Shown piece after piece: positions 1 to 12,449 of a stretch of 64,000 nt of DNA. The stretch covers positions 68,764,138 to 68,828,137 of the forward strand of contig CM043699.1 of NCBI GenBank assembly GCA_023935145.1, given 5' to 3'. The notes under the pieces are model-generated. The model saw nothing but the letters and a program-made list of their open reading frames with translations, was not told where the DNA came from and searched no databases. The stretch's first letter is position 1, and each line of letters begins with the position of its first letter. The translations under genes and the position numbers were made by a program. The DNA is from Bretschneidera sinensis (taxonomy: Eukaryota; Streptophyta; Magnoliopsida; Brassicales; Akaniaceae).

Positions 1-472
1 CAAACTGTCAATTCTTTTGACAATTAAATGACTAACAACATCCATCACTTCCTAATAATGTTTCTTAATCTCCAATTCAACATCAAGACTTGTGAACTCA
101 CATAATTCGTTATGTGTGGAAGGATCCCCTACGTTAGAAACATGATCTATCTCTAAGACCCAACCAAAACCACCATAGTTTAACATTTTCTGTTGAAGTT
201 GTGCATACTGGGTCAGGCATACATTGCGACCTGTCTTTGTTATTGATTTTTGGACTGAACTTTCTTAAACTCCAATAACTGCACTGGAAACCCAATTTTC
301 ACACACATTTGTACCAACCGTTTTATATCCTTCAATGGCTCCACAGATCCTTTTGTGTGCACCCCTGTGTCTTGCACTTGGATGCTGTTTTGGAAAGGCC
401 ACCTACATTTGTGGCACACATGAAATTTATGATTCTCATGGAATGAGGATTTTTTTGTTTTGTGGACACTAT
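1..472 (-). pseudogene. Downstream part of an old minus-strand coding region, cut by element 1
   Basis: On the minus strand a frame is open from the element 1 boundary to about 240 and includes a Cys/His cluster (HVCHKC). Below 240, coding-like stretches continue in other frames with stops, for example a stretch ending ELCEFTSLDVELEIKKHY. The partner piece lies on the other side of element 1 (21543-21991), in the same orientation. I do not recognise the protein. A possible LTR and primer-binding site just upstream of the partner piece make an old LTR-element coding region plausible, but a decayed host gene is also possible. Confidence 0.35.
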
Positions 473-1807
473 TGATGAGAGTCAGAAAATGCATCTTAAT
501 AGTGTTTATTTGTTAGCATTTAGGGTTGATTTAGGGCTGGATTACACATTTATGCCTTAATAATTCTTAAGTGTCATTCTTGGTATATTGATTTATTTCG
601 ATGCATTTTTAGGTATTTTAGGTTTAAAAGAGATGGAAAAGCTAACGTTGATTAAATCACGAAGATTCTATGCATGTTCACAAGCATTTGGAAAGGAGTT
701 TCACTAAATTGCTAGAATTGCCCATACAGATCACTCACTTTTGCGGATTAAACTGTATTGATTCAGGAAGAACCAGGAGATGAGACATATAAGCTTGGAA
801 AGATTCGGATGTCTATTTTCTGGAGAATTTTACAGTGCATAAATATGATTTTTCTAGAGAAAGTTATTACAGTTTTAGTAGACAAAGGTCAGGCAGAACC
901 GGGCCTGGACAGCAGCAGAAGCACATGGCCTGAACAGAAACCCTAGGGTGACTTTTCTGTCTACAAAGCCATCTCTATATTGCTATATATAGGAATTTAG
1001 ACTCAAAGAAATGGGGGGCAATGAGAGTTTTGGAAGAGAGCTTCCATCTTCTTCTTCTTTAAGGTGATCAACGATGAACTCCATGTCCAACTAAACTCCA
1101 AGCAAGGTGAAAGGATGAGTTTCTAGGTGTAGTTGTTCTTTTTTCTATCTTTGATTCAGTTGTATGGATTGATTGTTAAACATTATTTATGATTTTATCT
1201 TTGATTAAATACTAAGGATTTGAATTCATGTGACAGCTGTAATTTATGTTCTTCTTCTCTTAAATTTTCTTAATCCGGTGATCGCATTCTTCTTTTCCTT
1301 ATAAATCTAGTCAAGCTTTTCTTATGTCAAAGTTGTTAGATGCAATTGATTTTGGTAGATCTATCTTATAGGTTTGTCCATTACTGCAGTATTATTATAA
1401 ATATATTGTCGCTTCTTAATAATTTATAAGATAGATCTTGTGTGTTTGAATTGGAATTAAGGAGTAATTTATGGCAATTACATTAAGGTATTTATGTGCT
1501 TTGATTGAATATTTACCAATTGCTTGTTTGGGATGTAAAACTAGTAATTGAGATAAAACATTTGAGTCAAGATAGGAATAAGGCAACGAGCTTAGGATGG
1601 ATTCCTGGAACCTTGTTATTTCTTTATTGAATTTTTCATCATATTTTCACAACTCTCTTATATAATTTCATTCGTAAAACTCATATTTTCTTATTTGAAC
1701 ATTATCGTTTAGTGTTAAGGTTTACACTTTCTCTTGTAGTTTGCTTTCTTCCTGGGATCAACACCTCAACTATACATAATAATCACGTGTTAGTTTGAGC
1801 GTTATCA
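473..1807 (+). repeat. 5' LTR of element 1
   Basis: A long terminal repeat of 1335 bp, TG...CA bounded with short inverted ends (TGAT/ATCA). It matches 20019-21542 along its length but has only one copy of an internal unit of about 190 bp (around 735-900) where the 3' LTR has two. A TATA box lies at 983-993. Confidence 0.93.
983..993 (+). promoter_or_regulatory. TATA box of the element 1 5' LTR
   Basis: The sequence CTATATATAGG lies in the middle of the LTR. The same motif is kept at about 20717-20727 in the 3' LTR. It is the likely Pol II promoter core that would start the genomic RNA. Confidence 0.6.
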
Positions 1808-1812
1808 AATTT

Positions 1813-1830
1813 TGGCACTGTTGCCGGGGA
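1813..1830 (+). other. Primer-binding site, tRNA-Asp type (element 1)
   Basis: TGGCACTGTTGCCGGGGA starts 6 bp after the LTR end. It is complementary to the 3' end of plant tRNA-Asp with two changes. A tRNA-Asp primer is typical of Athila-like elements. Confidence 0.85.
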
Positions 1831-1964
1831 ACTACGCTTAATTACAAGTAAGATTGTCAACTTGGTGACAAGACAGTAACATTGTTCTTTGCTCTTTGTT
1901 TTGATTTAATGTTTTTATTTTATTTAGTTTTCTTTATTCGTCTCCCCTCTAATTCCTTTGGTGT

Positions 1965-3543
1965 ATGCATAGACTTAGAGATAACCGAGGTACATTCATT
2001 AAAAGACCCGAAATAGAGTTACCCTCTCCTTCTTTGTCCGATAGTGAAAGCTCACCTATATCAAATTATAGTGCACACCCAAATGATAATTTAGAGAATT
2101 TTGTTAACATGGCCAACAATAACAATGAGAATGTTGCTAGGACACTTAAGGACTACTTGCACCCTAGCCGAACGGCCACACCATCTTGTATCATGTTCCC
2201 CTCTAATGTTCAACAACCTGAGTTTAAGCTGGGCATAATCCAGTTGCTACCAACTTTCCATGGATTAGAGAATGCAAACCCCTATGTCCATATTAGGGAA
2301 TTTGAGGAAGTATTAGCAACCTTTCAAAGTAGGGCCGATATGTTAGACACCATCAAACTTAGGTTTTTCTCCTTTTCGGTTAAAGATAAGGCCAAGGTTT
2401 GGTTGTACTCATTAAGGCCTAGGTCTATAGGTAGTTGGGACGAGATGACCCAAGCCTTCTTCCAAAAGTATTTCCCCACCCATAAGACCATTAACCTCAA
2501 GAAACAAATCTCAAACTTTGCACAAAAAGAGAGTGAAACCTTATATCAAGTTTGGGAACGTTTCAAAGACCTTTTGAATTCTTGTCCACACCACGGGTAT
2601 GAGAGTTGGTGGGTGGTTAGCTATTTCTATGATGGACTTCTAAGTAGGGAAAGGTAATTTATAAAAATGATGCGTAATGGAGACTTTCTTCAAAAAGATC
2701 CCGACTAAGCTATAGATTTCTAGGTGACTTGTCGGAAAAAGCCCACACTTGGACGGGACCCAATGCCATATAGAAAGTACGAAGAGAACCCAAACCATTG
2801 GAATTTATCAACTTAAGGAAGAGGATAGCCTGAAAGCCCATTTAGAGGTCCTAACTAAAGAAATTGAGGTTTTAAAAGCCAAGGATGCTAGAGCCCCCTA
2901 ACTGGTTGCTAGGGTAGAGTCCTACGAACCTTATTTTATGTGTAATGGGGTAGATCATGCACCTAGGGATTATCCAACCTATTTTGAGATGAAGGAAGAG
3001 TGTAATGCTTTAGGTATACCCTTTAGGAAAACATAATCACCCTACTATAACACCTTCAATCCCAGTTGGAAGAATCACCCTAATTTTAGTTGGAGATCTG
3101 ATACACAACCTTCTACCCAATCTAGTACCCAATGGAGACCGGAAGCAACTTCATCTAATGCACCACAACAATCTTTACCTTTGGAAGATGCTTTTAAGTC
3201 ATTTATGCAGGTATATACCCAGAGTGTGGAAGAGAAAGGCAAGATAAATCAACAGTTCCTAGAGGAGCAACAAGGGGTCAAAGAGGAACAAAAGGTGATA
3301 AAGAGCCAACTCACCAAGTTGACTAATTTATTTACGGTTCAAGAGCAAAGTCATTTCCCTTCGCAGCCACAACTTAATCCTAGGGGACAACATAGGGCAC
3401 AAACCTCTAATCCTGACAATCAAAATGTTAAAGAGGTTAATGCCATGACTACTCGCAGTGGTAAGGAAATTGATGGACCCACTCTACCATCAAACTTGAT
3501 TCCTAACACCCTGAGTAACAAGGATGAAGCCCCTAAGGAATAA
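1965..3543 (+). pseudogene. gag: Gag of element 1 (broken)
   Basis: The capsid part is an open frame at 1965-2657 (230 aa). It has the retrotransposon gag core around residues 105-225, including the VWERFKDLLNSCPHHG motif typical of Athila-group Gag. It stops early at 2655-2657, and several stops and shifts follow. The nucleocapsid part continues to 3543: a decayed zinc knuckle near 2940 (the CNGVDHAPRDYP stretch lacks two of the metal ligands), then a glutamine-rich coiled-coil-like stretch at 3181-3543 with the TTRSGK motif that usually precedes protease in this group. Gag packages the element RNA in cytoplasmic particles. This copy cannot make a full protein. Confidence 0.88.
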
Positions 3544-3579
3544 GATGCCCATAGTGATTCTATACCGGTGCCTTTCCCT

Positions 3580-4710
3580 CAAGCACTCCTTAAACCTAAG
3601 GAGAGAAATTTGGCATTAAAAGGTGAGATTCTTGAACAACTTAAGCAAGTTAAAATTAACCTTCCTTTTCTTCATGTCATAAAATAGGTTCCCAACTATG
3701 CTAAAGTCATTAAGGATCTATGCGCACTCAAGAGGAGACACAATGTTAAGAAGAAAACATTCTTAATGGAGCAAGCAAGTGCGGTAATTGATAGCAAGAC
3801 ACCGCCTAAGTATAAAGATTTGGGTCCTCCAACGGTGGCTTGCCAAATTGGAAACAAAGCTTGTGGCCAAGCATTGCTAGATTTGGGGGCTAGTATGAAT
3901 TTCATGCCCTACTCCGTTTACTTGCAACCCGGTCTGGGTGAGATCAAACCGAGTTCCGTGGTACTTCAACTAGAGGATCGATTGATTAGAAAACCAAGAG
4001 GTATTATGGAAGATGTTTTAGTGCAAATTGAAAAATTCTATTATCCCGTTGACTTTTTGGTATTAGATACCATTTCTGTTGTGAACACGGAGTCAAAAAT
4101 TCCTTTGATACTTGGAAGACCATTCCTTGCCACTGCCAATGCCCTCATTAATTGTAGGAATGGTCTAATAACATTATCACTTGGACATATAACTCTAGAG
4201 GTGAATGTTTTCCGAGTCTCAAGGCAGCCACATGTAGAGGATGAATGTTTTGACACTTACATGATCGATGAGCTTATTTTGGAGGATGAGTACATTAAAG
4301 ATAATTTTAATTCTTTGGAATTCCTTCTTAATAATTTTGATTTTGATGATTCTTCAATTTATCCCCATGCTATTGATGTCATTGATGTTTTTGATAAGTC
4401 GCAGGGATTTATTAAGAAATCATGGCAACCATGCTTTGAGGAGTTGCCTAAAGAGAATGAGGCACCCAGACCATCTTCCGAGGAGACACCAACGCTTAAT
4501 TTAGCTCCGCTGCCCAAAGAGCTCAAACATGCCTTCTTAGGCCCAGGTGATACCTTTTCGGTTATTATTTCTTCCAAACTTAGTGATGTGCAATGTTATA
4601 AATTGTTTAATTTGTTAATAGAGCATAAATTTGCGTTAGGTTGGACTATAGCCGACATAAAAGGTATTAGCCCTTTAATTTGTTCCTATAGGATTTATCT
4701 AGAAGAATGA
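3580..4710 (+). pseudogene. Protease region of element 1
   Basis: An open frame runs from 3766 to 4710 (314 aa); homology starts earlier, near 3580, with an in-frame stop at about 3686. The aspartic protease core carries the active-site motif ALLDLGAS near residue 36 of the 3766 frame, followed by the conserved RKPRGIMEDVLV and LILGRPFLAT segments. The C-terminal part (LKHAFLGPGDTFSVII, GWTIADIKGISP) is the usual linker into reverse transcriptase. The protease cleaves the Gag-Pol polyprotein. Its catalytic residues are intact here, but it is separated from Gag and RT by stops. Confidence 0.88.
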
Positions 4711-5323
4711 GCTAACCCTCGTAGAGACCCACAAAGAAGGCTAAATCCAACTATGAAAAAGGTAGTTAAGAAAGAAGTCTTAAAGCTATTAGATGCGGGA
4801 ATTATATATCCAATATCCGATAGAAAGTGGATTAGTCCAACTCAAGTAAGCTGGAGTGACCATGGTGGAAAATGAAGTGGGGGTGTTAGTACCAACTAAG
4901 GTAGTGACCGGGTGGCATATGTGCATTGATTATAGAAAACTTAATTCGGCTACTCGAAAATACCATTTTCCCTTTCCATTCATAGATCAAATCTTAGAAC
5001 GTGTGGCTGGTCATCCTTTCTATTGCTTTTTAGATGGGTATTCGGGATACTACCAAATAGGAATTGCCTTAGAGGATCAAGAGAATACCACATTTACTTG
5101 TCCTTTTGGTACTTTTTCTTTTTGTAGAATGCCCTTTGGTTTGTGTAATGCACCGATTACTTTTCAAAGATGCATGATGAGTATTTTTAGTGACATGGTT
5201 GAAAAATGTATGGAAGTGTTTATGGATGATTTAACTGTATTTGAAATTTCTTTTGATTCATATTTATCTAACTTGAAAAATGTTTTGTGTAGGTGTGAAG
5301 AGAAGGGGCTTGTGCTTAATTAG
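4711..5323 (+). pseudogene. Reverse transcriptase of element 1
   Basis: The RT begins just after a stop at 4708-4710 with an RRLNPTMKKVVKKEVLKLL stretch, shifts frame near 4850, and then runs open from 4856 to 5323 (155 aa). Visible motifs are CIDYRKLNSATRK, FLDGYSGYYQI, MPFGLCNAPITFQRCM and the catalytic box FMDD. RT copies the element RNA into DNA using the tRNA-Asp primer. Catalytic aspartates are kept, but frameshifts and a stop at the end of the frame break it. Confidence 0.9.
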
Positions 5324-5338
5324 GAGAAGTTTCATTTT

Positions 5339-5896
5339 ATGGTGTCTTCCAGAATAGTTTTGGGCCATATACTATCTGAAAAGGGGATAGAAGTGGATAA
5401 ATTGAAAATTAAATTAATCTCTAAACTACCCACTCCTAAGAATATTAAAGGTGTTAGGTCTTTTCTAGGGCATACTGGGTTTTATAGAAGGTTTATTCAA
5501 AATTTTAGTGCTATCTCTAGACCCTTATGTAACCTTTTGTTGAAGGATACCGAGATTAGGTGGAGCCCCGAATGTGAGAAAGCCTTTAGAACACTTGTCT
5601 CTAAGCTTACAACCGCCCTTATTATGCATTCATTCGATTTTACCTTGCCTTTTGAGATTATTTGTGATGCTAGTGACTATGCTTTAGAGGCTGTTTTAGG
5701 ACAAAGAAGGGAGGGAAAACCATTTGTTGTTTATTATGCTAGTAGAACCTTGAATAATTCTCAAATAATATACACCACAACCGAGAATGAATTACTAGCC
5801 GTAGTATGTGCATTAGATAAATTTTGTTCTTATTTAATTGGTTCACCTATCACTATATTCACGGATCACTCTGCCTTTAAATTTCTTTTCTCATAA
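5339..5896 (+). pseudogene. RT connection and RNase H domain of element 1
   Basis: This 185 aa open frame directly follows the RT frame after a stop. It starts with the RT thumb segment (GHILSEKGIEVDKLKI, SFLGHTGFYRRFI) and then the Ty3/gypsy RNase H domain. Visible catalytic-type positions are IICDASDYAL, TENELLAVV and FTDHSAF. RNase H removes the RNA strand after copying. The key acidic residues are present, and a TAA at 5894-5896 ends the frame. Confidence 0.88.
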
Positions 5897-5914
5897 ACGG
5901 ATGCTAAGGCCCGT

Positions 5915-7392
5915 TTGATACGTTGGATTTTGCTTTTGCAGGAAATTGACTTGACCATCAAAGATAAGAACAGGGTAGAAAATTTTGTGGCAGACCATCT
6001 ATTTCGTTTGGAATTTAAGAATGATACCGACATTTTGCCCATTCACGAAGCCTTTCCGAATGAGAATTTATTTGTTGTCCTTTGTCACACACCATGGTAT
6101 GCCGACATTGAAAATTACTTGGTTTCCCGTCAAGGTCTATCTACATTGAGTGCACAAGATAAGCTTAAATTTTTGGCTGAGGTAAAGAATTTTTATTTGA
6201 ATGATCCTTATCTTTTTTAAATATTGCCTCGATCAAATAATAAGAAGATGCATTACAAATATGGAAATTGATAGTGTGTTAACTTTTTGTCATACCTATG
6301 CTTTTGGTGGTCATTTTTCTATTAAAAAGACAACCGCAAAAATTTTTCGATGTGGTTTTTATTGGCTTACTTTATTCAAGGATACTAACGAGTTTTGTCG
6401 TTCATGTGAAAGATGACAAAAGCTAGGTTCATTGTCCTGCCGTCATATGATACTTCTCAACCTGATCTTAGTGGCAAAAATCTTTGATTGTTGGAGGATC
6501 GATTTTATAGGACCATTCCCACCTTCTTTTGGGTATCTTTACATTTTGCTTTTCATTGATTATGTTTCTAAATGGGTTGAAGCTATTCCTTGCTGCACTA
6601 ATGATAATAAAGTTGCTGTTAAATTTCTTAAAGATCATATTTTATCTAGGTACGATACTCCACGTGTTATAATTAGTGATCAAGGGTCAAATTTTTGTAA
6701 CTGTTCTTTTGAGGCTTTGATTCGCAGGTATTGAGTCACACATAAGGTTTCTACAGCTTACCATCCACAAACTAATGGCCAAGCAGAACTAGCAAATAGG
6801 GAGATTAAGCAATTACTTGAAATGATAAATCCAAATCGAAAAGATTGGTCTTTGCGCCTATCGGATGCGCTTTGGGCATACCAGACAGCATACAAGACGG
6901 TTCTTAGAGCATCTCCTTATCGGTTGGTATTCGGCAAAGCATGTCACTTACCGGTGGAACTTGAGCATAGAGCATATTGGGCTATTCGAAATTTTAATTA
7001 TAACTTGAAGATGTCCGGTGAGGAGAGAAAAATGAAACTTTGTGAACTTGTGGAGTTGAGGGATGATGCATATGATAATGCTAAGGACTTAAAGTCATGA
7101 ATGAAAATGGTACATGATCAAAAAATACTCCGAAAAAATTTTGAACAAGGTAATCAAGTTTTTCTTTATGATTCTCGGTTACACTTCCATCTAGGAAAAT
7201 TTTGATCACGATGGAAGGGACCTTATGTTGTGAAGAGTGTTTTTCCAAATGGAGTGGTAGAAGTTGAAGATCCCTCTGACGGTCGTGCATTTCGAGTTAA
7301 TGGCCAGAGGTTGAAGCTTTACTTGGAACATAAATGTGTTGAAGATAGGCCCGAAAAGATCTCTTTGGTGCTCTCGGTTTATCCTTCTTAAT
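5915..7392 (+). pseudogene. Integrase region of element 1
   Basis: Four pieces in shifting frames (5915-6220, 6201-6416, 6432-6734, 6822-7100, then on to 7392) make up the integrase. Visible are the zinc-binding HHCC segment (HTYAFGGHF ... FCRSCER), the core with RIDFIGPF, SDQGSNF and [10 protein letters not shown] (the three catalytic acids), and a C-terminal region ending with a stop at 7390-7392. Integrase inserts the cDNA into the genome. At least four breaks disable it. The GC-poor spacer after 7392 was the target of element 2. Confidence 0.9.
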
Positions 7393-7486
7393 CAGGTACT
7401 TTCGTTCCATTTTACATTAGTTTTATTCATTTAGTTTTCTTCAATTTTTATTTTTTTTTCTTTCACATTGAGGATAATGCAAGTCT

Positions 7487-7504
7487 TAGGTTGGGGGTGG
7501 AGGA
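7487..7504 (+). other. Polypurine-like tract after pol (element 1)
   Basis: TAGGTTGGGGGTGGAGGA lies 95 bp after the integrase stop. It resembles the polypurine tracts next to the 3' LTRs of elements 2 and 4, but is far from the 3' LTR of element 1, so it may be an internal (central) tract. Confidence 0.45.
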
Positions 7505-7550
7505 AACATATTTCCTCTTTCATACCATTGAATTGTTTGGTGTCACTTTC

Positions 7551-8845
7551 TAATAGGAGCTTAAATATTCATATTTAAGCCCCTTAATTTACATTTGTTA
7601 AGCCCTAGTTTATGTTATTTTAGTCCATTTTACTTCATTTCTATGTTTGACATGGTTTTTATAGGTCTATGAAGAAAAGGAAGCATTTTGGAAGCTTTTG
7701 GAGCTTAAAAGGAAGAAAACTGGAAAACCTGGAGCAGATACTGCCTGGAGTGCGATCGAGCGCACCAGGAAGGGCGATCGAGCGCAACCTTGCAATCGAG
7801 CGCACATTTACGGCAGTAAACAGTAAAACAGCAGCACCTGTTTTGGAAATTAGGGTTAAGGCCCTATTTTGAAAATTAGGGTTTCCAAGTGTCCTTAGAA
7901 CCCTATAAATAGACTTGTAAAACACAGAAAACATATCTCCCTTTTGGGGAGCATATCTTCCTTTTAGTTTGACCTTTTGTTTGAGACTTGAAGTAGAGAG
8001 CTTAGGAGAAGAATTGACGACTTGTCTCCTGAGTCTTCTTCGATTTTAGTTTTCTGTTTTTACTTAATCATGTTTAGCATGTTTACTTTACTTAGTATGT
8101 GTAACAAAACACCTATAAGGCTCGATTGAAGCCCTAGTTATGCTTTACCACACATTTATTCATTAACGATCTTTGCTACAGCCTTGTTAGAATATTTAAC
8201 TTGATTAATACCTGTTTATATTTACATTCCTCATATGTATTTGTCTGATCAACGTATGCATGTGGTATGGATAGGTTAGTCGAATCAATTTGGATGACCG
8301 AGTCCTGGGTTCGATATTAGTAGCAAGGGATATCCACACCGGATTCCCAGGTTAATCAACATGGGAAACCTGGAGTGGACCAAGCCCTAGGTCCCGTGTG
8401 GTTGTCGATCTCCACAGCCCTCATGCTCTCTTAAGGAACAACTCAGTATACACCCATGTTGAATCCCTTAAAGAGAGAAAAGAGTTAGAGTATACGCCAT
8501 GCCTAACTCGTTGCATAGGGAGATCAATAGCCTAAAGTGTGGACCAAGCCCTTAGGTTGGCAACCATTAGATATTCATGATAAGGCTAGAGCATTGAAAC
8601 CTTAGTAAGTGGGAAAGTATAATTAGTGGTGGATATCATAGCCCTATATTCTCATTATTGTTATTCACTCACTATCAACTGTTATTTCTCTTTTAACTTA
8701 AAGAAATTAATTCTAGATAAAAATTCACCAATCCCTGTGGAAATGATCTCGCGCTTGCACACTATGCTACCGCAGACCTTGTGCACTTGCAAGTAAAACA
8801 AGTACGATTATTTACTTATTTATTTAGGTAGATAAACGTCCAACA
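7551..8845 (+). repeat. 5' LTR of element 2
   Basis: A 1295 bp LTR. The start reads TAATAGGAGC where the 3' copy reads TGATAAGAGC, so the terminal TG has mutated here. The end is CGTCCAACA in both copies. It holds three GCGATCGAGCGCA-like motifs (7752-7804) and a TATA box at 7913. Confidence 0.94.
7913..7922 (+). promoter_or_regulatory. TATA box of the element 2 5' LTR
   Basis: CTATAAATAG is a canonical plant TATA box. The 3' LTR has the identical sequence at 14338-14347. Confidence 0.7.
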
Positions 8846-8851
8846 AGTTTT

Positions 8852-8870
8852 TGGCATTGTTGCCGGGGAT
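8852..8870 (+). other. Primer-binding site, tRNA-Asp type (element 2)
   Basis: TGGCATTGTTGCCGGGGAT starts 6 bp after the LTR end and matches the complement of the tRNA-Asp 3' end with two changes. Confidence 0.88.
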
Positions 8871-9303
8871 TGCACTAAATTTCTTTTAGAAATAATTTCT
8901 TATTTAGTTACCATTATTTCTTATTTTAGTCTGTTTTTATCTTATATTTTTTTTTTCGTTTTACTAAAAACCCTAATCAATTCCTTTTTCTCTATTTTAG
9001 GCACTCCAGGAAGTCCTCTGCACCACTTGCGATCAAGCGCACTCCCTTGTGCGATCGAGCGCAATTAAGGCAGAGAGTCATCCGAGCAGCAGGGTTTTGA
9101 CTGTTGCACTCACATATCATCCACTGATTCATGCACGAACGATGGTCCAAGAATCCAAGATTCCTTCCTTTTGATCCCAAGCTTGAGGGTCTATCCGACA
9201 AAGATTTAGGGATAACTCGAAAGAGTTAGGAGAAGGAAGAGAGGAAGAGACACCACCAATAGCAGAATAGATAGCTGAACAACAACCACCTGAGCGGAGG
9301 CCG
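8871..9303 (+). other. Leader of element 2
   Basis: Untranslated leader between the primer site and gag. It contains two GCGATC(A/G)AGCGCA motifs (9029-9041 and 9051-9063). A short in-frame extension upstream of the gag ATG is interrupted by a TAG near 9269. Confidence 0.6.
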
Positions 9304-10566
9304 ATGAAGCAATCCTTCATCCCGCAGAACCTCAAACAACCTTCACGCATTGCGTATCAACTTGAGGCGGAAGGAAATTATTACATATCCCCGCAGATAC
9401 ACAGTGTATTGACTCATTTTTGGGGTACACTTAGTGAGGATCCACATTTGCACCTTCGAGAGTTCTTTGACCTCTGCAAATTCCAGCACATCCGAGGCTT
9501 AGACCAAGAAGGAATAAGGTTAATTCTTTGCCCTTTTTCCTTAAAACACAATGCTAAATTATGGTATAATTCTTTGCCTACAGTTTCCATCCACACCTGG
9601 GAGGAGTTGGCAAGAAAATTTCTAAAGAAGTTCTTCCCAGCCCAGAAGACAAGGCAAATGAGGAAAGAAATACAATCCTTCCAACAAAAGGATGGAGATC
9701 TGTTCTTCGAGGCCTGGGGACACTTCAACGAGCTACTACTCAAGTGCCCACACCACAACCTACCCCAAAACGAACTGGTACAAGCCTTTTATGAAGGTTT
9801 AAGTGATTCTAACAAAAACATTATTGATTCAGATTGTGGAGGAGTGCTGATAGAGAAAAGCAGTGAAGAGGCAATGGAACTTTTCGAAACCCTGAGCGAA
9901 CACGCGCAGTAGTTCTCCTCTCGAGGTAGACACATAACCAAAAGTAAGAGTATGTATGAGGTAAGCATGAATGGAGGATCATCTCCTCAAATAGCCACCA
10001 TGGAAAGGAAGATTGACCTATTAGTGAAAGCCATGGCCGCTCAGAACACCTCAGCTAACCCATCAACCGCACCACTACAGGTATGTGTCATTTGCTCACA
10101 GTTTGATCATGATACTAATACTTGTCCTTTATATTCATCTGTAGATCATGAGCAAGCCAACTTTGTGGGTCCGAACAATTATCCGCCAAAGAACAACCCT
10201 TATGCCAATACATACAACCCTGGATGGCGAAATCACCCGAAATTCTCGTGGAGCAACAACCAAAACAGTCAATGGCAGCAAAGAAATTTCCAACCAGCAG
10301 CCCAAGCTGCTCCTGAACCCAAGAAGAATGACCTCAAAATTCTTGTGAGGCAACTAGCGACTCAGCAACAACAAATCCTAAATATACATAAACAATTCAT
10401 GGAAGAGTCAAGGCAATTTCAGACTGAAATGAGGCAAATCACTGCCAAGCACAATCAAGCCATTCAAAGGCTAGAGGTACAAATGGGACAATTGTCCAAG
10501 GAATTGAGTAGCAGAAAGCAAGGTGACCTCCCAGCCCAGCCATTACCTAATCCAAGAGGACACTAG
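9304..10566 (+). pseudogene. gag: Gag of element 2
   Basis: One reading frame covers 9304-10566 with a single in-frame TAG at 9910-9912. The first 202 aa hold the capsid-type gag domain (LRLILCPFSLKHNAKLWYNSL-like core, KFFPAQKTRQMRKEIQSF, LLLKCPHHNLPQNELVQAFY). The second part has a complete CCHC zinc knuckle, CVICSQFDHDTNTC, near 10090-10131, then a Gln-rich coiled-coil-like tail. Another stop at 10564-10566 precedes a TLRSGK motif. Few breaks compared with element 1 fit a later insertion. Gag would form the particle and bind RNA. Confidence 0.9.
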
Positions 10567-11684
10567 CAGCTGAATGCCATAACTACCTTAAGAAGTGGAA
10601 AGGTCATCGGTACCAATGAGCCTACACAAGCGTCTCCAGACCAAATCGCTACATCTAAGGTAAAAGAGAGAGAAAAAGTAAATACCCCTCCACTCTTCCC
10701 TCAAAGGTTGGTAAAGCCTAAAAAGGAAACTAAAATGATTAACATATTTGAAACCTTGAAAAAGGTATAAATAAATATTCCTTTATTAGAGGCAATAAAA
10801 CAACTACCTGCGTATGCTAAGTTTTTAAATGATTGTTGCACTAACAAACGGAAGTTTTAGAGCATGAGACGGTAGCCTTGACTGAAGAGGTGAGCGTTGT
10901 ATTATTGAGAAAATTACCACCTAAACTAAAAGATTTGGGTAGCTTCACTATTCCTTGCAGGCTAGGTGACCAGCTTTTTGAGCACGCATTATTGGATCTA
11001 GGAGCAAGTCTCAATTTGCTACCTTACAGTGTATTTGAGACACTAAGTTTGGGGGAGCTCCAACCAACCTCCATTACATTACAATTGGTTGACAGAAGCA
11101 TCAGACGACCTAGAGGTATCCTCGAGGATGTTTTGGTAAGAGTAGGTATATTTATTTTACCTGCTGATTTTATTGTATTAGATATGGAGGAGTGCCATAT
11201 GCCTGTACCACTCCTTATTATTCTAGGGAGACCATTTATGATCACTGCTGACACAACCATTAATGTAAAAAGAGGCATTGTCATAATGAGAGTAAATGAT
11301 GAAGAGGTAGAATTTAAAATTTTTAATACACTAGACTCCACTAATACTAATAATGAGTGTCATAATGTGAGTTTCATGCAAGGAATTGATAAGAAAGTGT
11401 CCAAAAACCATTTCACTGTTCCATTGAAGACCATCCATGATGACATAGGATTGGAAGTTGGACTAGAAGATAATGTGATTAAAGACGTCCATGGAGTTGT
11501 ACACACCAGCAAGAGCATACCTAAACCTTCAAGTAAGTATAATCCTCAAGTTAAAAATCATGTACTTACTAATACTACACTTCCTTGTTTTATCTACCAG
11601 GTACCTAAATTGGAAACAAAGCAGCTATCAACGGATTTAGAACCACCTGATGGGGGCCCTAATTGCCTCTTTCAAAAGATATAG
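10567..11684 (+). pseudogene. Protease of element 2, last recognisable pol domain
   Basis: A gag-protease linker (10567-10860, with stops and a frame change) leads to an open frame at 10878-11684 (268 aa). The frame holds the aspartic protease core: HALLDLGASLNLLPYSVF around residues 36-53, RRPRGILEDVLVRV, IILGRPFMIT. It ends with a VPKLETKQLSTDLE stretch like the segment that normally leads into RT, then diverges and stops. The pol deletion therefore begins near 11640-11684. The active site is intact. Confidence 0.88.
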
Positions 11685-12449
11685 CCTTAAAAGCTACCAT
11701 AGAGAGCACTTGAGCAATTTCACTTGCTTAACATATAGCTCAAGTGCCTCTATCAAGGTTAGTGGTACTGAGGCCACTACAATTCGGTATGACTGTATCA
11801 TTCCCACTTTTTACCTTAATTAATTTCTTTATATAACCTCTTTTTACTATTTCGGTCTTGCGATCGAGCGCAAACCATATGCGCTCGAGCGCCACCTCGC
11901 CCTACACTAAGCACTTGCGCATCATGCGATCGAGTGCACTTCACAAATGCGCTCGAGTGCAATCGGGGCAAAGAGGGCACGTGCAGATTATAAACAATTT
12001 TCCCTCTTCCCCTCATTTACGCTCTAGCGCACAACATACTCTCAAAAATCGCACTCCGCCTCCCTTTACCCTAAATTTTGCATGGTAACTAACCTAAATC
12101 CTCATCCGCTACTCCACACCACCACTACCTCACCACATCACAAAACCCACCACCAGACCTAGCCACTCTATTTCACCCTTGTACACACGCGACCTTCCCA
12201 TACACACAAGGTACACACATGTTTTTGTTTTGTCCTTTTTATTAATTACACACACTGTTCTGATCTTTAGTTCACATATACATAATCTATATATGATATT
12301 CGTGTGTATTGATTGGATAGTTTTCCATTTTATAGGAGGTTTCGGGTCAAGGGTGTATGCATTTTACAGCTTCAAGTTTTTGGTGCACATAAGGTGTTTG
12401 ATATATTACCTGACCGAGTGCGATCGAGCACTTGGTAGTCACGATCTAG
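11685..12449 (+). other. Non-coding interior of element 2 with GATCGAGCGC-type motifs
   Basis: This stretch replaces RT, RNase H and integrase. It has no long convincing reading frame. It carries motif copies at 11860-11872, 11881-11892 (a perfect palindrome GCGCTCGAGCGC), 11926-11938, 11949-11961, 12020-12031 and 12420-12431, plus a looser one near 12440. Confidence 0.7.
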